Below, one piece after another: positions 47,695 through 56,997 of a stretch of 64,000 nt of DNA. The stretch is taken from assembly GCF_014192275.1 (NCBI RefSeq), contig NZ_JACHXR010000006.1, positions 124,001 to 188,000 on the forward strand, in the 5' to 3' direction. This DNA is from Halomonas stenophila (GTDB lineage Bacteria > Pseudomonadota > Gammaproteobacteria > Pseudomonadales > Halomonadaceae). A program made the position numbers and the translations under genes. Positions within the stretch are counted from its first letter, which is position 1. Every line of letters begins with the position of its first letter. The notes beneath the pieces are model-generated. The model was not told where the DNA came from. It ran no database searches and worked only from the letters and a program-made list of their open reading frames with translations.

Positions 47695-47723
47695 ACTATC
47701 GCCCGCGTGCCGGGTAAATTCAA
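47695..47723 (-). promoter_or_regulatory. Sigma-70 promoter for aroG
   Basis: On the minus strand TTGAAT (47723-47718) and GATAGT (47700-47695) are separated by 17 bp, four of six matches each. Transcription would start near 47688, about 44 bases before the aroG ATG. No leader peptide or attenuator fits in that distance. Confidence 0.65.
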
Positions 47724-47760
47724 TCGCAGACGGAACCCCTGGGCGGTGGCGCTTGTCACA

Positions 47761-47810
47761 GCGCCGGCGTTGACGGCGCCTGCCCGGGACACGCCGGCGA
47801 GGGCGTGTCC
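47761..47810. other. Two hairpins in the aroG-rpoE divergent region
   Basis: GCGCCG/CGGCGC (47761-47766, 47774-47779) and the perfect 9-bp GGACACGCC/GGCGTGTCC (47787-47795, 47802-47810) lie upstream of the aroG promoter, in the 338-bp gap before rpoE (47645-47982). Apart from the aroG promoter I see no other feature. A sigma-E promoter for rpoE (GGAACTT, about 16 bp, TCTGA) was looked for and not found. Confidence 0.45.
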
Positions 47811-47982
47811 ATCACATCCGGCCGCTTGATGCCTGCCCGAGAAACAGGAACACTTGGGCACCTGCCGACATCGGCGCACGCTCACCCCAGGGTCTAGGTT
47901 GATACATATGGAAGCGACACCAGTCTCATCGCGACGTTCCGCCAGAGCGTCGCGTCCAACTCGCGCCGCGGGGAGGCGTTGA

Positions 47983-48588
47983 ATGGGCACTCGGGAGACC
48001 GACCAGCAACTCGTCGAGCGCGCCCAGAAAGGGGATACCCGCGCCTTCGACCTGCTGGTCAAGAAGTACCAGCACAAGATCATCGGCCTGATCGGCCGCT
48101 ACGTGCACGATCATGCCGAGGTGCAGGACGTGGCCCAGGAGGCGTTCATCAAGGCCTATCGGGCGCTGGGCAAGTTCCGCGCCGAGAGCGCCTTCTATAC
48201 CTGGATGTACCGCATCGCCATCAACACCGCCAAGAACCACCTGGTGTCCAAGGGTCGCCGCCCGCCGGGCAGCGATCTGGATATCGTCGATGCCGAGATC
48301 GTCGACCACAGCGGCCGGCTGGCCGACATCGAGACTCCCGAGGCCGCCATCGCCCGCGACCAGTTGCAGGCGGCCGTGTTCGAGGCCATCGAGGCCCTTC
48401 CCGACGACCTGCGTACGGCCATCACCCTGCGCGAACTCGATGGGCTCTCCTACGAGGACATCGCCAACATCATGGATTGCCCGGTGGGCACGGTGCGCTC
48501 GCGCATCTTCCGCGCCCGGGAGGCGGTGGATCAGCATATTCGCCCCCTGGTGACCACGTCGCGCAACCAGGAAGCGCTGACCGAATGA
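47983..48588 (+). CDS. rpoE: RNA polymerase sigma factor RpoE (AlgU)
   Basis: The envelope-stress extracytoplasmic sigma factor. The 201-residue protein has region 2 (about 10-90, with DVAQEAFIKAYRAL and YTWMYRIAINTAKNHL) and region 4 (about 135-190, with LRTAITLRELDGLSYEDIA and GTVRSRIFRAREA). These match RpoE/AlgU closely. GGGGAGG precedes the ATG. It heads the mucA-mucB-rseC-mucD cluster. MucA should hold it at the membrane until envelope stress triggers proteolysis. Confidence 0.97.
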   Translation: MGTRETDQQLVERAQKGDTRAFDLLVKKYQHKIIGLIGRYVHDHAEVQDVAQEAFIKAYRALGKFRAESAFYTWMYRIAINTAKNHLVSKGRRPPGSDLDIVDAEIVDHSGRLADIETPEAAIARDQLQAAVFEAIEALPDDLRTAITLRELDGLSYEDIANIMDCPVGTVRSRIFRAREAVDQHIRPLVTTSRNQEALTE

Positions 48589-48776
48589 ACCGAATTTTCA
48601 TCGTTTTTGTCGATTGGCTGAACTGTCGGACGCCGCTGACGTCATATGCGGTGACCGGCTCGCCAGTCGCGAGCCGACAGCGTGCCGACGTCGTCGAAAG
48701 GGTGGGCATCGAGGTCGGGATACCGGGCTTCCAATGGATGCAAGGCGGACGAGTCTTGACGAGTGTGAGGGTGTGA
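48585..48776 (+). CDS. Possible 63-residue small protein filling the rpoE-mucA gap
   Basis: An ORF starts in the rpoE stop (ATGA, 48585) and ends three bases before the mucA ATG. It codes for 63 residues, starting MNRIFIVFVDWLNC and then mixed polar sequence. The ATGA overlap is the coupling seen at many true gene joins here. Against it, G or C at third codon positions is about 71 percent by my count, lower than the neighbours, and no family is recognised. In Pseudomonas the two genes are much closer. It may be a real peptide, or the gap may hold regulatory sequence. Confidence 0.35.
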   Translation: MNRIFIVFVDWLNCRTPLTSYAVTGSPVASRQRADVVERVGIEVGIPGFQWMQGGRVLTSVRV

Positions 48777-48779
48777 AGA

Positions 48780-49472
48780 ATGAGTCAGAACGCACGGGAA
48801 TCGCTTTCTGCGCTAATGGACAACGAAGGTGACGAGCTCGAGTTGCGACGCCTGCTGAAGTCGCTGGACGACGAGCCCGATGCGGCGGAAGCCTGGCGCC
48901 GCTACCACATGATGAGATCCCTGCTGCGTCGCGAGACGGAGGTCGATGTGTCCACCGACCTTTCCGCAGGCGTGATGGCCCGGTTGCAGGACGAGCCAGC
49001 CCCGATGGCCTCGGAGGAGTCACCCGCGACCCGCCGTTCGCTGCCGCTGATGCGCAGCGCCGGTATCGCCGCGGCGGTCTCGCTGATGGTGATCACCGGG
49101 GTGCAGTTCTACAACGGCGCCTCGCCGCTGGGTACCCCAGCGGGCACCGGCACCGCCCCCGTGGCGAACACCGCCGGCGGTGCCGGCCAGGCGAGCGGCC
49201 CGAGTGTCCAGGCGCCGTCGCTGGTCGACCTGCCGATGTTCCAGTCACAGCCCGCCAGCCGCCAGCAGGGCCTGATGACCGTGGGAGCCGGGGAGGCGAC
49301 GCCGATGTTCATGTCGCCGACCCAGCGCCAGTCGCTGAGCATGGACCGCCAGCAGGCGCTGCTGCTGCAGTCCTATCTCGACCGCCACGCCGAAGGCGCC
49401 GCCGCCAGTGGCGGGGATGTCTGGATGCCGCTGCTGCGGGCCTCCGGAAGCGAGCCGCTGGGTCAGCGTTGA
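48780..49472 (+). CDS. mucA: Sigma-E anti-sigma factor MucA (RseA-like)
   Basis: A single-pass inner-membrane anti-sigma factor. The 230-residue protein has an N-terminal RseA domain (about 1-75, with LSALMDNEGDELELRRLL and AWRRYHMMRSLLR), a transmembrane helix at about 86-106, and a periplasmic domain rich in Gln, Ser and Pro. The N-terminal domain should bind RpoE; the periplasmic part should bind MucB. Only a weak GAGGG lies ahead of the ATG. The stop is joined to mucB as TGATG. Confidence 0.92.
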   Translation: MSQNARESLSALMDNEGDELELRRLLKSLDDEPDAAEAWRRYHMMRSLLRRETEVDVSTDLSAGVMARLQDEPAPMASEESPATRRSLPLMRSAGIAAAVSLMVITGVQFYNGASPLGTPAGTGTAPVANTAGGAGQASGPSVQAPSLVDLPMFQSQPASRQQGLMTVGAGEATPMFMSPTQRQSLSMDRQQALLLQSYLDRHAEGAAASGGDVWMPLLRASGSEPLGQR

Positions 49473-50494
49473 TGGCGGTCTGGCGGAGGCGGTCACGCCA
49501 CCTGGTGGCCCTGGTGCTGGCCGGCGCCGCGATGACGTCGGTCGCCGCGGCCGGAGCAGCCTCGCCGGCGCCGAGCGACGAGCAGTTCGATTGCACCACC
49601 CTGGCCGACGAGCCCGATCCCGAGTCGGCCAGGGCCTGGTTCGAACGCAGCCTGTGGGCCGGTCACTGCTATGTCTTCCAGGCCCGTGCGGTGCGCATCG
49701 GGGTGGACGGCGTGCGCACCCTGGCGCTGTCCCACGAGATTCGCGACGGCGTCGAGCGCGAGGTCGCCCGCTTCCTGGACGGGCCGCCGGTGGTCTTCGA
49801 GCGGCAGGGGCGCATCGCCCGGCTGAACGGCATGGCCGCCGGCCCCACCCTGGCCTCGCCGGCCGCCATCGTGCAGCATCTCGACGGCCTCTATCGCCTG
49901 CAGCTCTCCGGGGAGGATCGCATCGCCGGCCGCCGGACCCTGCGCCTCGAGATCGAGCCGCTGGACGAGATGCGCTATGGCCATCGTCTCTGGCTGGATG
50001 CCCGCACCGCCCTGCCGCTCAAGCAGATGCTGCTCGACGAGCAGGGGCGGGTGGTGGAGACCTTCCAGGTCACCGAGCTTCGCGCCCCCCGGCTCCACGA
50101 CGGCCGGGTCGGCCTCGCGCCCGGGCAGGCACCCGGCGAGGATCGCTGGCGCCCCGGCTGGCTGCCGGAAGGCTTCGTGGCCCAGCCGGTGAAGACCCAC
50201 GGCAGGCGTCGCCCGGGGGTCAGTCATCGTGTCTATGGTGACGGCCTGGCCACGCTCAGTGTCTTCGTCGAGCCCCTCGAGGGCCAGGACCTGCTGATTC
50301 CGGGCGTGCATCGCCTGGGTGTCTCCCATGCGGCGGTGCTGCATCGCGAGCTGGGCGGGCAGCCCCGCCAGGTGGTGGCCATGGGCGAGCTGCCGCCTCG
50401 GGTGCTGCGCCGGGTGGTCGAGGCCGTGGAATGGCAGGCCGAGGCCGCCGACAAGGCCGCCGACGGGGGCTCGGCCACGGCGGAGGCCCAATGA
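49472..50494 (+). CDS. mucB: Sigma-E regulatory protein MucB/RseB
   Basis: A periplasmic protein that binds MucA and protects it from regulated proteolysis. From ATG 49472 it has 340 residues: a signal peptide (about 1-28), a LolA-like N-terminal domain (about 45-200, with CYVFQARAVRIG and MRYGHRLWLDARTALPLK), and a C-terminal domain with YGDGLATLSVFVEP typical of RseB. A TTG just upstream is less likely than this ATG. The start and end overlap mucA and rseC. Confidence 0.92.
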   Translation: MAVWRRRSRHLVALVLAGAAMTSVAAAGAASPAPSDEQFDCTTLADEPDPESARAWFERSLWAGHCYVFQARAVRIGVDGVRTLALSHEIRDGVEREVARFLDGPPVVFERQGRIARLNGMAAGPTLASPAAIVQHLDGLYRLQLSGEDRIAGRRTLRLEIEPLDEMRYGHRLWLDARTALPLKQMLLDEQGRVVETFQVTELRAPRLHDGRVGLAPGQAPGEDRWRPGWLPEGFVAQPVKTHGRRRPGVSHRVYGDGLATLSVFVEPLEGQDLLIPGVHRLGVSHAAVLHRELGGQPRQVVAMGELPPRVLRRVVEAVEWQAEAADKAADGGSATAEAQ

Positions 50495-50952
50495 TCGCCG
50501 CCGCCGACCATGCCGCCTTGCTCGTCGAGCAGGGCCGCGTCGTCGAGCCCTTCGCGGGGGGCGCCTGGGTCGAGGTCAGTCGCCAGTCGGCCTGCGGCGC
50601 CTGCCAGGCCCGCCAGGGATGCGGTACCCGTGCCATGGCCCGCTGGCAGGCATCGCGTCCCTTGCGGGTGGCCATCCACGCGGGGCAGCCACTGACCGTC
50701 GGCGATGTCGTGTCCCTCGGACTGCCGGCCCAGGCCGTGGCTCGCGCCAGCCTCTGGACCTATGGCCTGCCGCTGGGCCTGGCGCTCGCCGGTGCCCTGC
50801 TCGCCGACCACCTGGCCCTGTCCGAACCCCTGGTGGCGCTCGCCTTCGCCGGCGGGCTGGTCGCCGGCGGCGGCCTGCTGCGCCGACACCTTCAGCGTCA
50901 TGCCCGATGCTACCGGCCGCGCCTGCTCGCGGTCAGTCGATCCTCGGGCTGA
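50491..50952 (+). CDS. rseC: SoxR-reducing system / sigma-E modulator RseC (MucC)
   Basis: A 153-residue inner-membrane protein. The N-terminal cytoplasmic part has the Cys cluster CGACQARQGCG typical of RseC/RnfB-associated proteins, and two transmembrane helices follow at about 90-107 and 112-130. ATG 50491 overlaps the mucB stop. RseC modulates sigma-E activity mildly and has been linked to reduction of SoxR. The gene order matches mucC of Pseudomonas. Confidence 0.88.
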   Translation: MIAAADHAALLVEQGRVVEPFAGGAWVEVSRQSACGACQARQGCGTRAMARWQASRPLRVAIHAGQPLTVGDVVSLGLPAQAVARASLWTYGLPLGLALAGALLADHLALSEPLVALAFAGGLVAGGGLLRRHLQRHARCYRPRLLAVSRSSG

Positions 50953-50957
50953 ACCTT

Positions 50958-50975
50958 TTACCGTTAGCGCGGTAA
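50958..50975 (+). other. Inverted repeat upstream of mucD
   Basis: TTACCG-TTAGCG-CGGTAA (50958-50975), a 6-bp stem just after the rseC stop and 48 bases before mucD. It may be a weak hairpin between the two genes or an operator for an internal promoter. No good -10/-35 is seen beside it. Confidence 0.35.
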
Positions 50976-51022
50976 CAAGAAAGCATTACCTCATCATCAT
51001 TCCCACGTCACAGGAGTCTTTC

Positions 51023-52438
51023 ATGACACGCATGACGCGACAGCTTTCCCTGTGGATGCTCCTGACCCTGGCGGTCCTCGCCAGCCAGTCCGCCCTGGCC
51101 CGTGAACTGCCGGACTTCACCGGGCTGGTCAAGGAAGCGGCGCCCGGGGTGGTCAACATCTCCACGTCCCGGGTGGTCGAACGGCCCGGCTCGCCCTTCG
51201 GCGAGTTCGAGGGCCAGGACATCCCCGAGATCTTCCGCCACTTCTTCGGTGATCGCATGCCGATGCCCCCGGGAGGCAGGGGGCGCAGCGAGGAGCGCCA
51301 GTCGCTGGGCTCGGGCTTCATCATCGACGCGGACGGCTACATCATGACCAACGCCCATGTGGTCGATGGGGCCGACCAGATCCTGGTGCGCCTCAACGAC
51401 CGTCGCGAGCTCGAGGCCGAGCTGGTGGGAGCCGACGAGAAGACCGACGTGGCGGTGCTCAAGGTCGATGCCGACAACCTGCCGACCCTGGCCCTGGGGG
51501 ATTCCGACCGGCTCGAGGTCGGCGAATGGGTGGCGGCCATCGGCTCGCCCTTCGGCTTCGACCACTCGGTGACCGCCGGCATCGTCAGCGCCATCAACCG
51601 CACCCTGCCGCGGGATGTCTACGTGCCCTTCATCCAGACCGACGTGGCCATCAACCCGGGCAACTCCGGCGGTCCGCTGTTCAACCTGGATGGCGAGGTG
51701 ATCGGCATCAACTCCCAGATCTTCACCCGCAGCGGCGGCTTCATGGGACTGTCGTTCGCGATCCCCATCAACGTGGCCATGGACGTCGCGGACCAGCTGC
51801 GGGCCGACGGCTCGGTCAGCCGCGGCTGGCTCGGCGTGATGATCCAGCCGGTGTCCCGGGAACTGGCGGAATCCTTCGGCATGGACAACCCCCGCGGGGC
51901 GCTGATCGCCGATCTCGACCCCGAGGGGCCGGCGGCCGAGGGCGGCCTGCAGGCCGGTGACATCATCCTCGCGGTCAATGGTGAGGGAGTGGAACGCTCC
52001 AGTACCCTGCCGCGGCTGATCGGCCAGGTGTCGCCGGGCGACGAGGTGGAACTGAGCGTGCTTCGCGACGGCGAGCGCCGGACGATCACCCTGGACGTGG
52101 GCGCCTGGCCCGATGCGCCCGCCCTGGCCGGCGGCAACGGCGACAATGCCGCGCCGGCGCGGCTGGGGGTCGTCGTCCAGTCCCTGGAGGAGGGCGAGCG
52201 CCGCAAGCTGGGACTCGAGCACGGCGTGCGCGTCACCGAGCTGGCCCCCGATGGCATCGCCGCCTCCGCGGGGATCCGTCCCGGTGATATCCTGGTCAGC
52301 ATCGGCCAGCGGGCGGTGGAGAGCCCGGCCCAGCTCGGCGAGCTGGTCGCCGAATTCCCGGCGGGCAGCGTGGTGCCGGTACGGCTCTATCGGGATGGCC
52401 GCTCCTACTATGTGGCACTGCGGCTCGCCTCCGACTGA
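51023..52438 (+). CDS. mucD: Periplasmic serine protease MucD (DegP/DegQ family)
   Basis: An HtrA protease that degrades misfolded envelope proteins and restrains sigma-E. From ATG 51023 (CAGGAG ahead) it has 471 residues. A signal peptide (about 1-27, ending ALA) precedes the protease domain with triad His112 (TNAHVV), Asp142 (KTDVAVLK) and Ser215 (NPGNSGGPL). Two PDZ domains follow at about 265-350 and 375-465. It closes the RpoE operon, as in Pseudomonas. A hairpin ends the unit. Confidence 0.95.
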   Translation: MTRMTRQLSLWMLLTLAVLASQSALARELPDFTGLVKEAAPGVVNISTSRVVERPGSPFGEFEGQDIPEIFRHFFGDRMPMPPGGRGRSEERQSLGSGFIIDADGYIMTNAHVVDGADQILVRLNDRRELEAELVGADEKTDVAVLKVDADNLPTLALGDSDRLEVGEWVAAIGSPFGFDHSVTAGIVSAINRTLPRDVYVPFIQTDVAINPGNSGGPLFNLDGEVIGINSQIFTRSGGFMGLSFAIPINVAMDVADQLRADGSVSRGWLGVMIQPVSRELAESFGMDNPRGALIADLDPEGPAAEGGLQAGDIILAVNGEGVERSSTLPRLIGQVSPGDEVELSVLRDGERRTITLDVGAWPDAPALAGGNGDNAAPARLGVVVQSLEEGERRKLGLEHGVRVTELAPDGIAASAGIRPGDILVSIGQRAVESPAQLGELVAEFPAGSVVPVRLYRDGRSYYVALRLASD

Positions 52439-52464
52439 GGCCGTCGTCGACAGCGTCGTGACCC

Positions 52465-52494
52465 GCGACCCGGCGGCTCCGGCCGTCGGGTCGC
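52465..52494 (+). terminator. Hairpin after mucD
   Basis: A 13-bp stem with one G-U pair (52465-52477 with 52482-52494) and a 4-nt loop, followed by TGTATC. It separates the RpoE operon from lepA, whose own -10 lies just after it. Confidence 0.6.
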
Positions 52495-52517
52495 TGTATC
52501 TGGCCGGCGCATCTCGC

Positions 52518-52523
52518 TACAAT
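52518..52523 (+). promoter_or_regulatory. Candidate -10 of the lepA promoter
   Basis: TACAAT (52518-52523), followed by GCCGCC, 83 bases before lepA. The -35 at 17 bp (TGTATC) is poor. Confidence 0.4.
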
Positions 52524-52605
52524 GCCGCCATCTCACACGACGCCCCGGTCCGGACAGTCCATCGATCACGGGTCCCCGGCGCGGTCATGAAACGGATTAC
52601 CCCGA

Positions 52606-54423
52606 ATGGCAGAAAGCGACAACCGTAAAGTAATCAACGGGATACGGAACTTCTCGATCATCGCCCACATCGATCACGGCAAGTCGACCCTGGCCGATCG
52701 CCTGATCCAGACCTGTGGTGGCCTCACCGAGCGCGAACTGAAGGAGCAGGTCCTCGACTCCATGGACCTCGAGCGCGAGCGCGGCATCACCATCAAGGCC
52801 CAGTCGGTGACGCTGGACTACCACGCGCAAGACGGCAACGTCTATCAGCTCAACTTCATCGACACGCCGGGGCACGTCGACTTCTCCTACGAGGTCTCCC
52901 GCTCGCTGTATGCCTGCGAGGGCGCCCTGCTGGTGGTGGATGCCGCCCAGGGCGTCGAGGCCCAGTCGGTGGCCAACTGCTACACCGCCATCGAGCAGGG
53001 CCTCGAGGTGCTGCCGGTGCTCAACAAGATGGACCTGCCCCAGGCCGATCCCGACAAGGTGGCCCACGAGGTCGAGGAGATCATCGGCCTGGACGCCACC
53101 GACGCCTGCCAGGTGTCGGCCAAGAGCGGCCTGGGCATCGATGCGCTGCTCGAGCGCCTGGTGCGCGACATCCCGCCGCCCAAGGGCGACCGCGAGGCGC
53201 CGCTCCAGGCGCTGATCATCGACTCCTGGTTCGACAACTACCTGGGCGTGGTGTCGCTGGTGCGGATCTTCGACGGCACCCTGAAGAAGGGCGACAAGAT
53301 CCGCATCACCTCCACCGGCCGCGACTGGCAGGCCAACGAGGTGGGCATCTTTACCCCGCAGCGCCGCCAGACCGATATCCTGCGCGCCGGCGAGGTGGGT
53401 TTCGTGGTGGCCGGCATCAAGGACATCCACGGCGCGCCGGTGGGGGACACCATCACCCACGCCAGGACCCCGGACGTCAAGCGGCTGCCGGGCTTCCAGA
53501 AGGTCAAGCCCCAGGTCTACGCGGGCATGTTCCCGGTCAGCGCCGACGACTACGAGGACTTCCGCGACGCCCTCGAGAAGCTGGCACTCAACGACGCCTC
53601 CCTGGACTACGAGCCGGAGAACTCCGACGCCTTGGGCTTCGGTTTCCGGGTCGGCTTCCTCGGCACCCTGCACATGGAGATCGTCCAGGAGCGCCTCGAG
53701 CGCGAGTACGACCTGGACCTGCTGACCACGGCCCCCACCGTGGTCTACGAGCTGCTGATGAAGGATGGCGAGCTGCGCTACGTCGCCAATCCCTCCAAGC
53801 TGCCGGACATGGCCGATGTGGAGGAGATGCGCGAGCCGGTGGTCCGCGCCAGCATCCTGGTGCCTCAGGACTTCGTCGGCAACGTCATCGCCGAGTGCGA
53901 GCAGCGCCGCGGGACCCAGCTCGACATGCTGTTCCTGGGCAGCCAGATCCAGCTCACCTACGAGCTGCCCATGAGCGAGGTGGTGATGGACTTCTTCGAC
54001 CGCCTGAAGTCGATCTCCAAGGGCTATGCCTCCCTGGAGTACAACTTCGAGCGCTTCGAGGCGGCCAGGCTAGTCCGCCTCGACGTGCTGATCAACGGCG
54101 ACCGGGTCGATGCCCTGGCGGTGATCATCCACCGCGACCATGCCCACTCCCGCGGCCGTGTGCTGGTCGAGAAGATGAAGGAGTTGATCCCGCGGCAGAT
54201 GTTCGACGTGGCCATCCAGGCGGCGATCGGCGGCCAGGTAGTGGCCCGTTCCACCGTCAAGGCGCTGCGCAAGAACGTCACCGCCAAGTGTTACGGCGGC
54301 GACATGACCCGCAAGAAGAAACTGCTGGAGAAGCAGAAGGCGGGCAAGAAGCGCATGAAGCAGGTCGGCCGGGTGGAGATTCCCCAGGATGCCTTCCTCG
54401 CCGTGCTCAAGGTGAACGACTAG
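52606..54423 (+). CDS. lepA: Elongation factor 4 (LepA)
   Basis: A translational GTPase of 605 residues that helps 30S biogenesis and can back-translocate ribosomes in vitro. It has G1 AHIDHGKST, switch region [10 protein letters not shown]3 DTPGHVDF and G4 NKMDLP, then EF-G-like domains II, III and V. The LepA-specific C-terminal domain ends with [18 protein letters not shown], the typical basic tail. lepB follows after 12 bases. Confidence 0.97.
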   Translation: MAESDNRKVINGIRNFSIIAHIDHGKSTLADRLIQTCGGLTERELKEQVLDSMDLERERGITIKAQSVTLDYHAQDGNVYQLNFIDTPGHVDFSYEVSRSLYACEGALLVVDAAQGVEAQSVANCYTAIEQGLEVLPVLNKMDLPQADPDKVAHEVEEIIGLDATDACQVSAKSGLGIDALLERLVRDIPPPKGDREAPLQALIIDSWFDNYLGVVSLVRIFDGTLKKGDKIRITSTGRDWQANEVGIFTPQRRQTDILRAGEVGFVVAGIKDIHGAPVGDTITHARTPDVKRLPGFQKVKPQVYAGMFPVSADDYEDFRDALEKLALNDASLDYEPENSDALGFGFRVGFLGTLHMEIVQERLEREYDLDLLTTAPTVVYELLMKDGELRYVANPSKLPDMADVEEMREPVVRASILVPQDFVGNVIAECEQRRGTQLDMLFLGSQIQLTYELPMSEVVMDFFDRLKSISKGYASLEYNFERFEAARLVRLDVLINGDRVDALAVIIHRDHAHSRGRVLVEKMKELIPRQMFDVAIQAAIGGQVVARSTVKALRKNVTAKCYGGDMTRKKKLLEKQKAGKKRMKQVGRVEIPQDAFLAVLKVND

Positions 54424-54435
54424 GGAAGGACGACA

Positions 54436-55242
54436 ATGGATTTTGCACTCCTCTTGGTGGTGGCGGTCGGCGTCACCGGGGCGGTCTGGCTGCTGGATCT
54501 CGTCTGGTGGCGCCCCGCCCGGCGGGCCCGGCTGCTGGCCAACACCGAGGCGGGCACCACCGAGGGGCTCGATCCGGTGGCGCGGGAGAAGGCCCTCAAG
54601 GACCCCTGGCCGGTGGACTATGCGCGCTCCTTCTTCCCGGTGCTGCTGGTGGTGCTGGTGCTGCGCAGCTTCGTGGTGGAGCCCTTCCAGATTCCCTCCG
54701 GCTCGATGCGTCCGACCCTGGAAGTGGGCGACTTCATCCTGGTCAACAAGTTCGCCTACGGGCTGCGCCTGCCGGTGGCCAACCACCAGGTTGTCGAGTT
54801 GGGTGAGCCCGAGCGCGGCGACGTGATGGTGTTCCGCTTTCCCAGCGAGCCGTCGGTGAACTTCATCAAGCGGGTCGTCGGGCTGCCCGGCGACCGTATC
54901 CGCTACGCGGACAAGCAGCTCTATGTCAATGGCGAGCCGGTACCCAAGCGCCTGATCGAGGCGGGTCCGCCGACCGAGCCCAATGAACTGCTGCTGGAAG
55001 AGCAACTGGGCGAGGTCGCCCACGCTATCTACACTAACCCTCGCGACCCCGGCCCGCAGATGCGGGAGCTGGTGGTGCCCGAGGGGCATTACTTCACCAT
55101 GGGCGACAACCGCGACCACTCCAACGACAGTCGCTACTGGGGCTTCGTGCCGGAGGAGAACATCGTGGGCAAGGCCTTCGCCGTCTGGATGCACTGGGAC
55201 GGTGGACTGCCGAGCTTCACCAGCGTGCGTCGTATCCAATGA
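54436..55242 (+). CDS. lepB: Signal peptidase I
   Basis: LepB removes signal peptides from exported proteins. The 268-residue protein has two transmembrane helices (about 3-24 and 63-80). Catalytic Ser90 lies in PSGSMRPTL and catalytic Lys145 in FIKRVVGLPGD; both coincide with the E. coli numbering. The C-terminal box MGDNRDHSNDSRYWGFVPEEN is present in the family form. It is in the conserved run lepA-lepB-rnc-era-recO-pdxJ. Confidence 0.96.
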   Translation: MDFALLLVVAVGVTGAVWLLDLVWWRPARRARLLANTEAGTTEGLDPVAREKALKDPWPVDYARSFFPVLLVVLVLRSFVVEPFQIPSGSMRPTLEVGDFILVNKFAYGLRLPVANHQVVELGEPERGDVMVFRFPSEPSVNFIKRVVGLPGDRIRYADKQLYVNGEPVPKRLIEAGPPTEPNELLLEEQLGEVAHAIYTNPRDPGPQMRELVVPEGHYFTMGDNRDHSNDSRYWGFVPEENIVGKAFAVWMHWDGGLPSFTSVRRIQ

Positions 55243-55285
55243 CTGCCAGGAACGGCAGCGTCTGTCATGACATAGCAGGAGCTTC

Positions 55286-55975
55286 GTGAGCAATTCCCTG
55301 ACACCTTTCAGCCGCCGCATCGGCCATGACTTCGCGCAGCCCGAGCTGCTCGAGCTGGCCATGACCCACCGCAGTTACGGCGGCCGCAACAACGAGCGCC
55401 TCGAGTTCCTCGGTGATTCCATCGTCAACTTCGTCATCGCCGAGGACCTCTTCCAGCGCTTTCCCCAGGCCCGGGAGGGCCAGCTGTCGCGCCTGCGCGC
55501 CCGCCTGGTCAAGGGGCAGACCCTGGCCGAGCTGGCCCGGGAGATGGCCTTCGGCGAGTGCCTGCGCCTGGGCTCGGGCGAGATGAAGAGCGGCGGCCAT
55601 CGCCGCGACTCGATCCTCGCCGATGCGGTCGAGGCGGTGATCGGCGCCATCTACCTGGACGCCGGCATGGATACCGCCCGGTCCCGAGTGCTGGCCTGGT
55701 ACGCCGAGCGCCTGGAGGCCATCAATCTGCAGGATACCCAGAAGGACCCCAAGACACGCCTGCAGGAGTTCCTGCAGTCACGCCAGGTGGCGCTACCGCG
55801 CTACGAGGTGGTCTCGGTGGAGGGGGAGGCCCATGCCCAGACCTTCACCGTCGAGTGCCATGTCGAGATGCTCGAGGAACATACCCTCGGCATCGGGGCC
55901 AGTCGCCGACATGCCGAGCAGCAGGCCGCCCAGCAGGCGCTGGCGCGGCTCGAATCCCAGGGAGCCCGCTCATGA
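55286..55975 (+). CDS. rnc: Ribonuclease III
   Basis: RNase III cleaves double-stranded RNA in rRNA and mRNA processing. The 229-residue protein has the signature [17 protein letters not shown] with catalytic acidic residues, then [13 protein letters not shown], and a C-terminal dsRNA-binding domain (about 155-225, [12 protein letters not shown]). GTG at 55286 follows CAGGAG. The stop overlaps the era ATG (ATGA). Confidence 0.96.
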   Translation: MSNSLTPFSRRIGHDFAQPELLELAMTHRSYGGRNNERLEFLGDSIVNFVIAEDLFQRFPQAREGQLSRLRARLVKGQTLAELAREMAFGECLRLGSGEMKSGGHRRDSILADAVEAVIGAIYLDAGMDTARSRVLAWYAERLEAINLQDTQKDPKTRLQEFLQSRQVALPRYEVVSVEGEAHAQTFTVECHVEMLEEHTLGIGASRRHAEQQAAQQALARLESQGARS

Positions 55976-56871
55976 TCCAGACCTGTGGCTTCGTGGCCAT
56001 CGTCGGTCGCCCCAACGTCGGCAAGTCGACGCTGATGAACCGTATCCTCGGCCAGAAGATCTCCATCACCTCCCGGCGGCCGCAGACCACGCGCCACCAG
56101 GTGATGGGCATCAAGACCGAGGGCGACAGCCAGTTCATCTATGTCGACACCCCGGGGATCCACATCCTCGAGAAGGACCGCAACAAGGCCATCAACCGCT
56201 TCATGAACCAGGCCGCCACCCAGGCCCTGCGCGACGTGGACTGCGTGGTCTTCATCATCGACCGTACCCGCTGGACCCCCGAGGACCAGGTGGTGCTGGA
56301 GCGCCTGGCCAACGTCGAGGCGCCGGTGATCCTGGCGGTCAACAAGGTCGATCGCCTCCAGGACAAGGCGGAACTGTTGCCCTGGCTGGAGTCGGTGGGC
56401 GCCCGGCGCGACTTCGCCGCCATCGTGCCGATCGCCGCCAAGCACGGCACCAACGTGGCGGAACTCGAGGCCGAGGTCGCCAAGCACCTGCCCGAGAGCG
56501 TCCACTACTTTCCCGAGGACCAGGTCACCGACAAGAGCCAGCGCTTCCTGGCCGCCGAGCTGGTGCGCGAGAAGGTCATGCGCCAGCTCGGCGACGAGCT
56601 GCCCTACCAGATGACCGTCGAGATCGAGGAGTTCCGCGACGAGGGCCGAGTGATCCACATCAGCGCCCTGATCATGGTCGAGCGCCAGGGCCAGAAGAAG
56701 ATCCTGATCGGCGACAGCGGCGAGCGGATCAAGAAGATCGGCCGCGAGGCGCGGCTCGACATGGAGCGGGCGCTCGGCGCCAAGGTGATGCTCAACCTCT
56801 GGGTCAAGGTCAAGCGCGGCTGGTCCGACGACGAGCGGGCGCTCAAGAGTCTGGGCTACGACCTGGACTGA
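55972..56871 (+). CDS. era: GTPase Era
   Basis: Era is a GTPase needed for 16S rRNA maturation and 30S assembly. From ATG 55972 it has 299 residues: G1 [10 protein letters not shown]3 DTPGIH, G4 NKVDRL, and the C-terminal KH domain with [15 protein letters not shown]. The start overlaps rnc by ATGA. A repeat-rich element follows its stop before recO, similar in design to the stop-anchored elements elsewhere in the window. Confidence 0.97.
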   Translation: MIQTCGFVAIVGRPNVGKSTLMNRILGQKISITSRRPQTTRHQVMGIKTEGDSQFIYVDTPGIHILEKDRNKAINRFMNQAATQALRDVDCVVFIIDRTRWTPEDQVVLERLANVEAPVILAVNKVDRLQDKAELLPWLESVGARRDFAAIVPIAAKHGTNVAELEAEVAKHLPESVHYFPEDQVTDKSQRFLAAELVREKVMRQLGDELPYQMTVEIEEFRDEGRVIHISALIMVERQGQKKILIGDSGERIKKIGREARLDMERALGAKVMLNLWVKVKRGWSDDERALKSLGYDLD

Positions 56872-56950
56872 TGGAGACGAGGCGTGAGGCGTCTGGAGTG
56901 AGGCGTGACGGAGGCCCTCACACCTCACGCCTTACCCCTCACTCTTGATT
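56869..56950. repeat. Inverted GTGAGGCG-type repeat element between era and recO
   Basis: Just after the era stop come purine-rich repeats built on GAGGCGTGAGGCG and GAGTGAGGCGTGA. The complementary set follows: GGCGTGAGG (56881-56889) pairs with CCTCACGCC (56923-56931), and GAGTGAGG (56896-56903) pairs with CCTCACTC (56937-56944). The plan (purine arm, pyrimidine arm, stop anchor) matches the other elements, but the sequence differs. Confidence 0.7.
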
Positions 56951-56997
56951 TCCTCGCACCTCGAACCTCGAAACTCCGCCTGAAGGGCCCATCGCCC

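Noticed and set aside
46459..47760. Attenuator or riboswitch controlling aroG
   Set aside because: The predicted leader is only about 44 bases, too short for a leader peptide with alternative hairpins.
47645..47982. Sigma-E autoregulatory promoter for rpoE
   Set aside because: GGAAC occurs twice, but no TCTGA-like -10 lies at the needed distance, so I could not support it.
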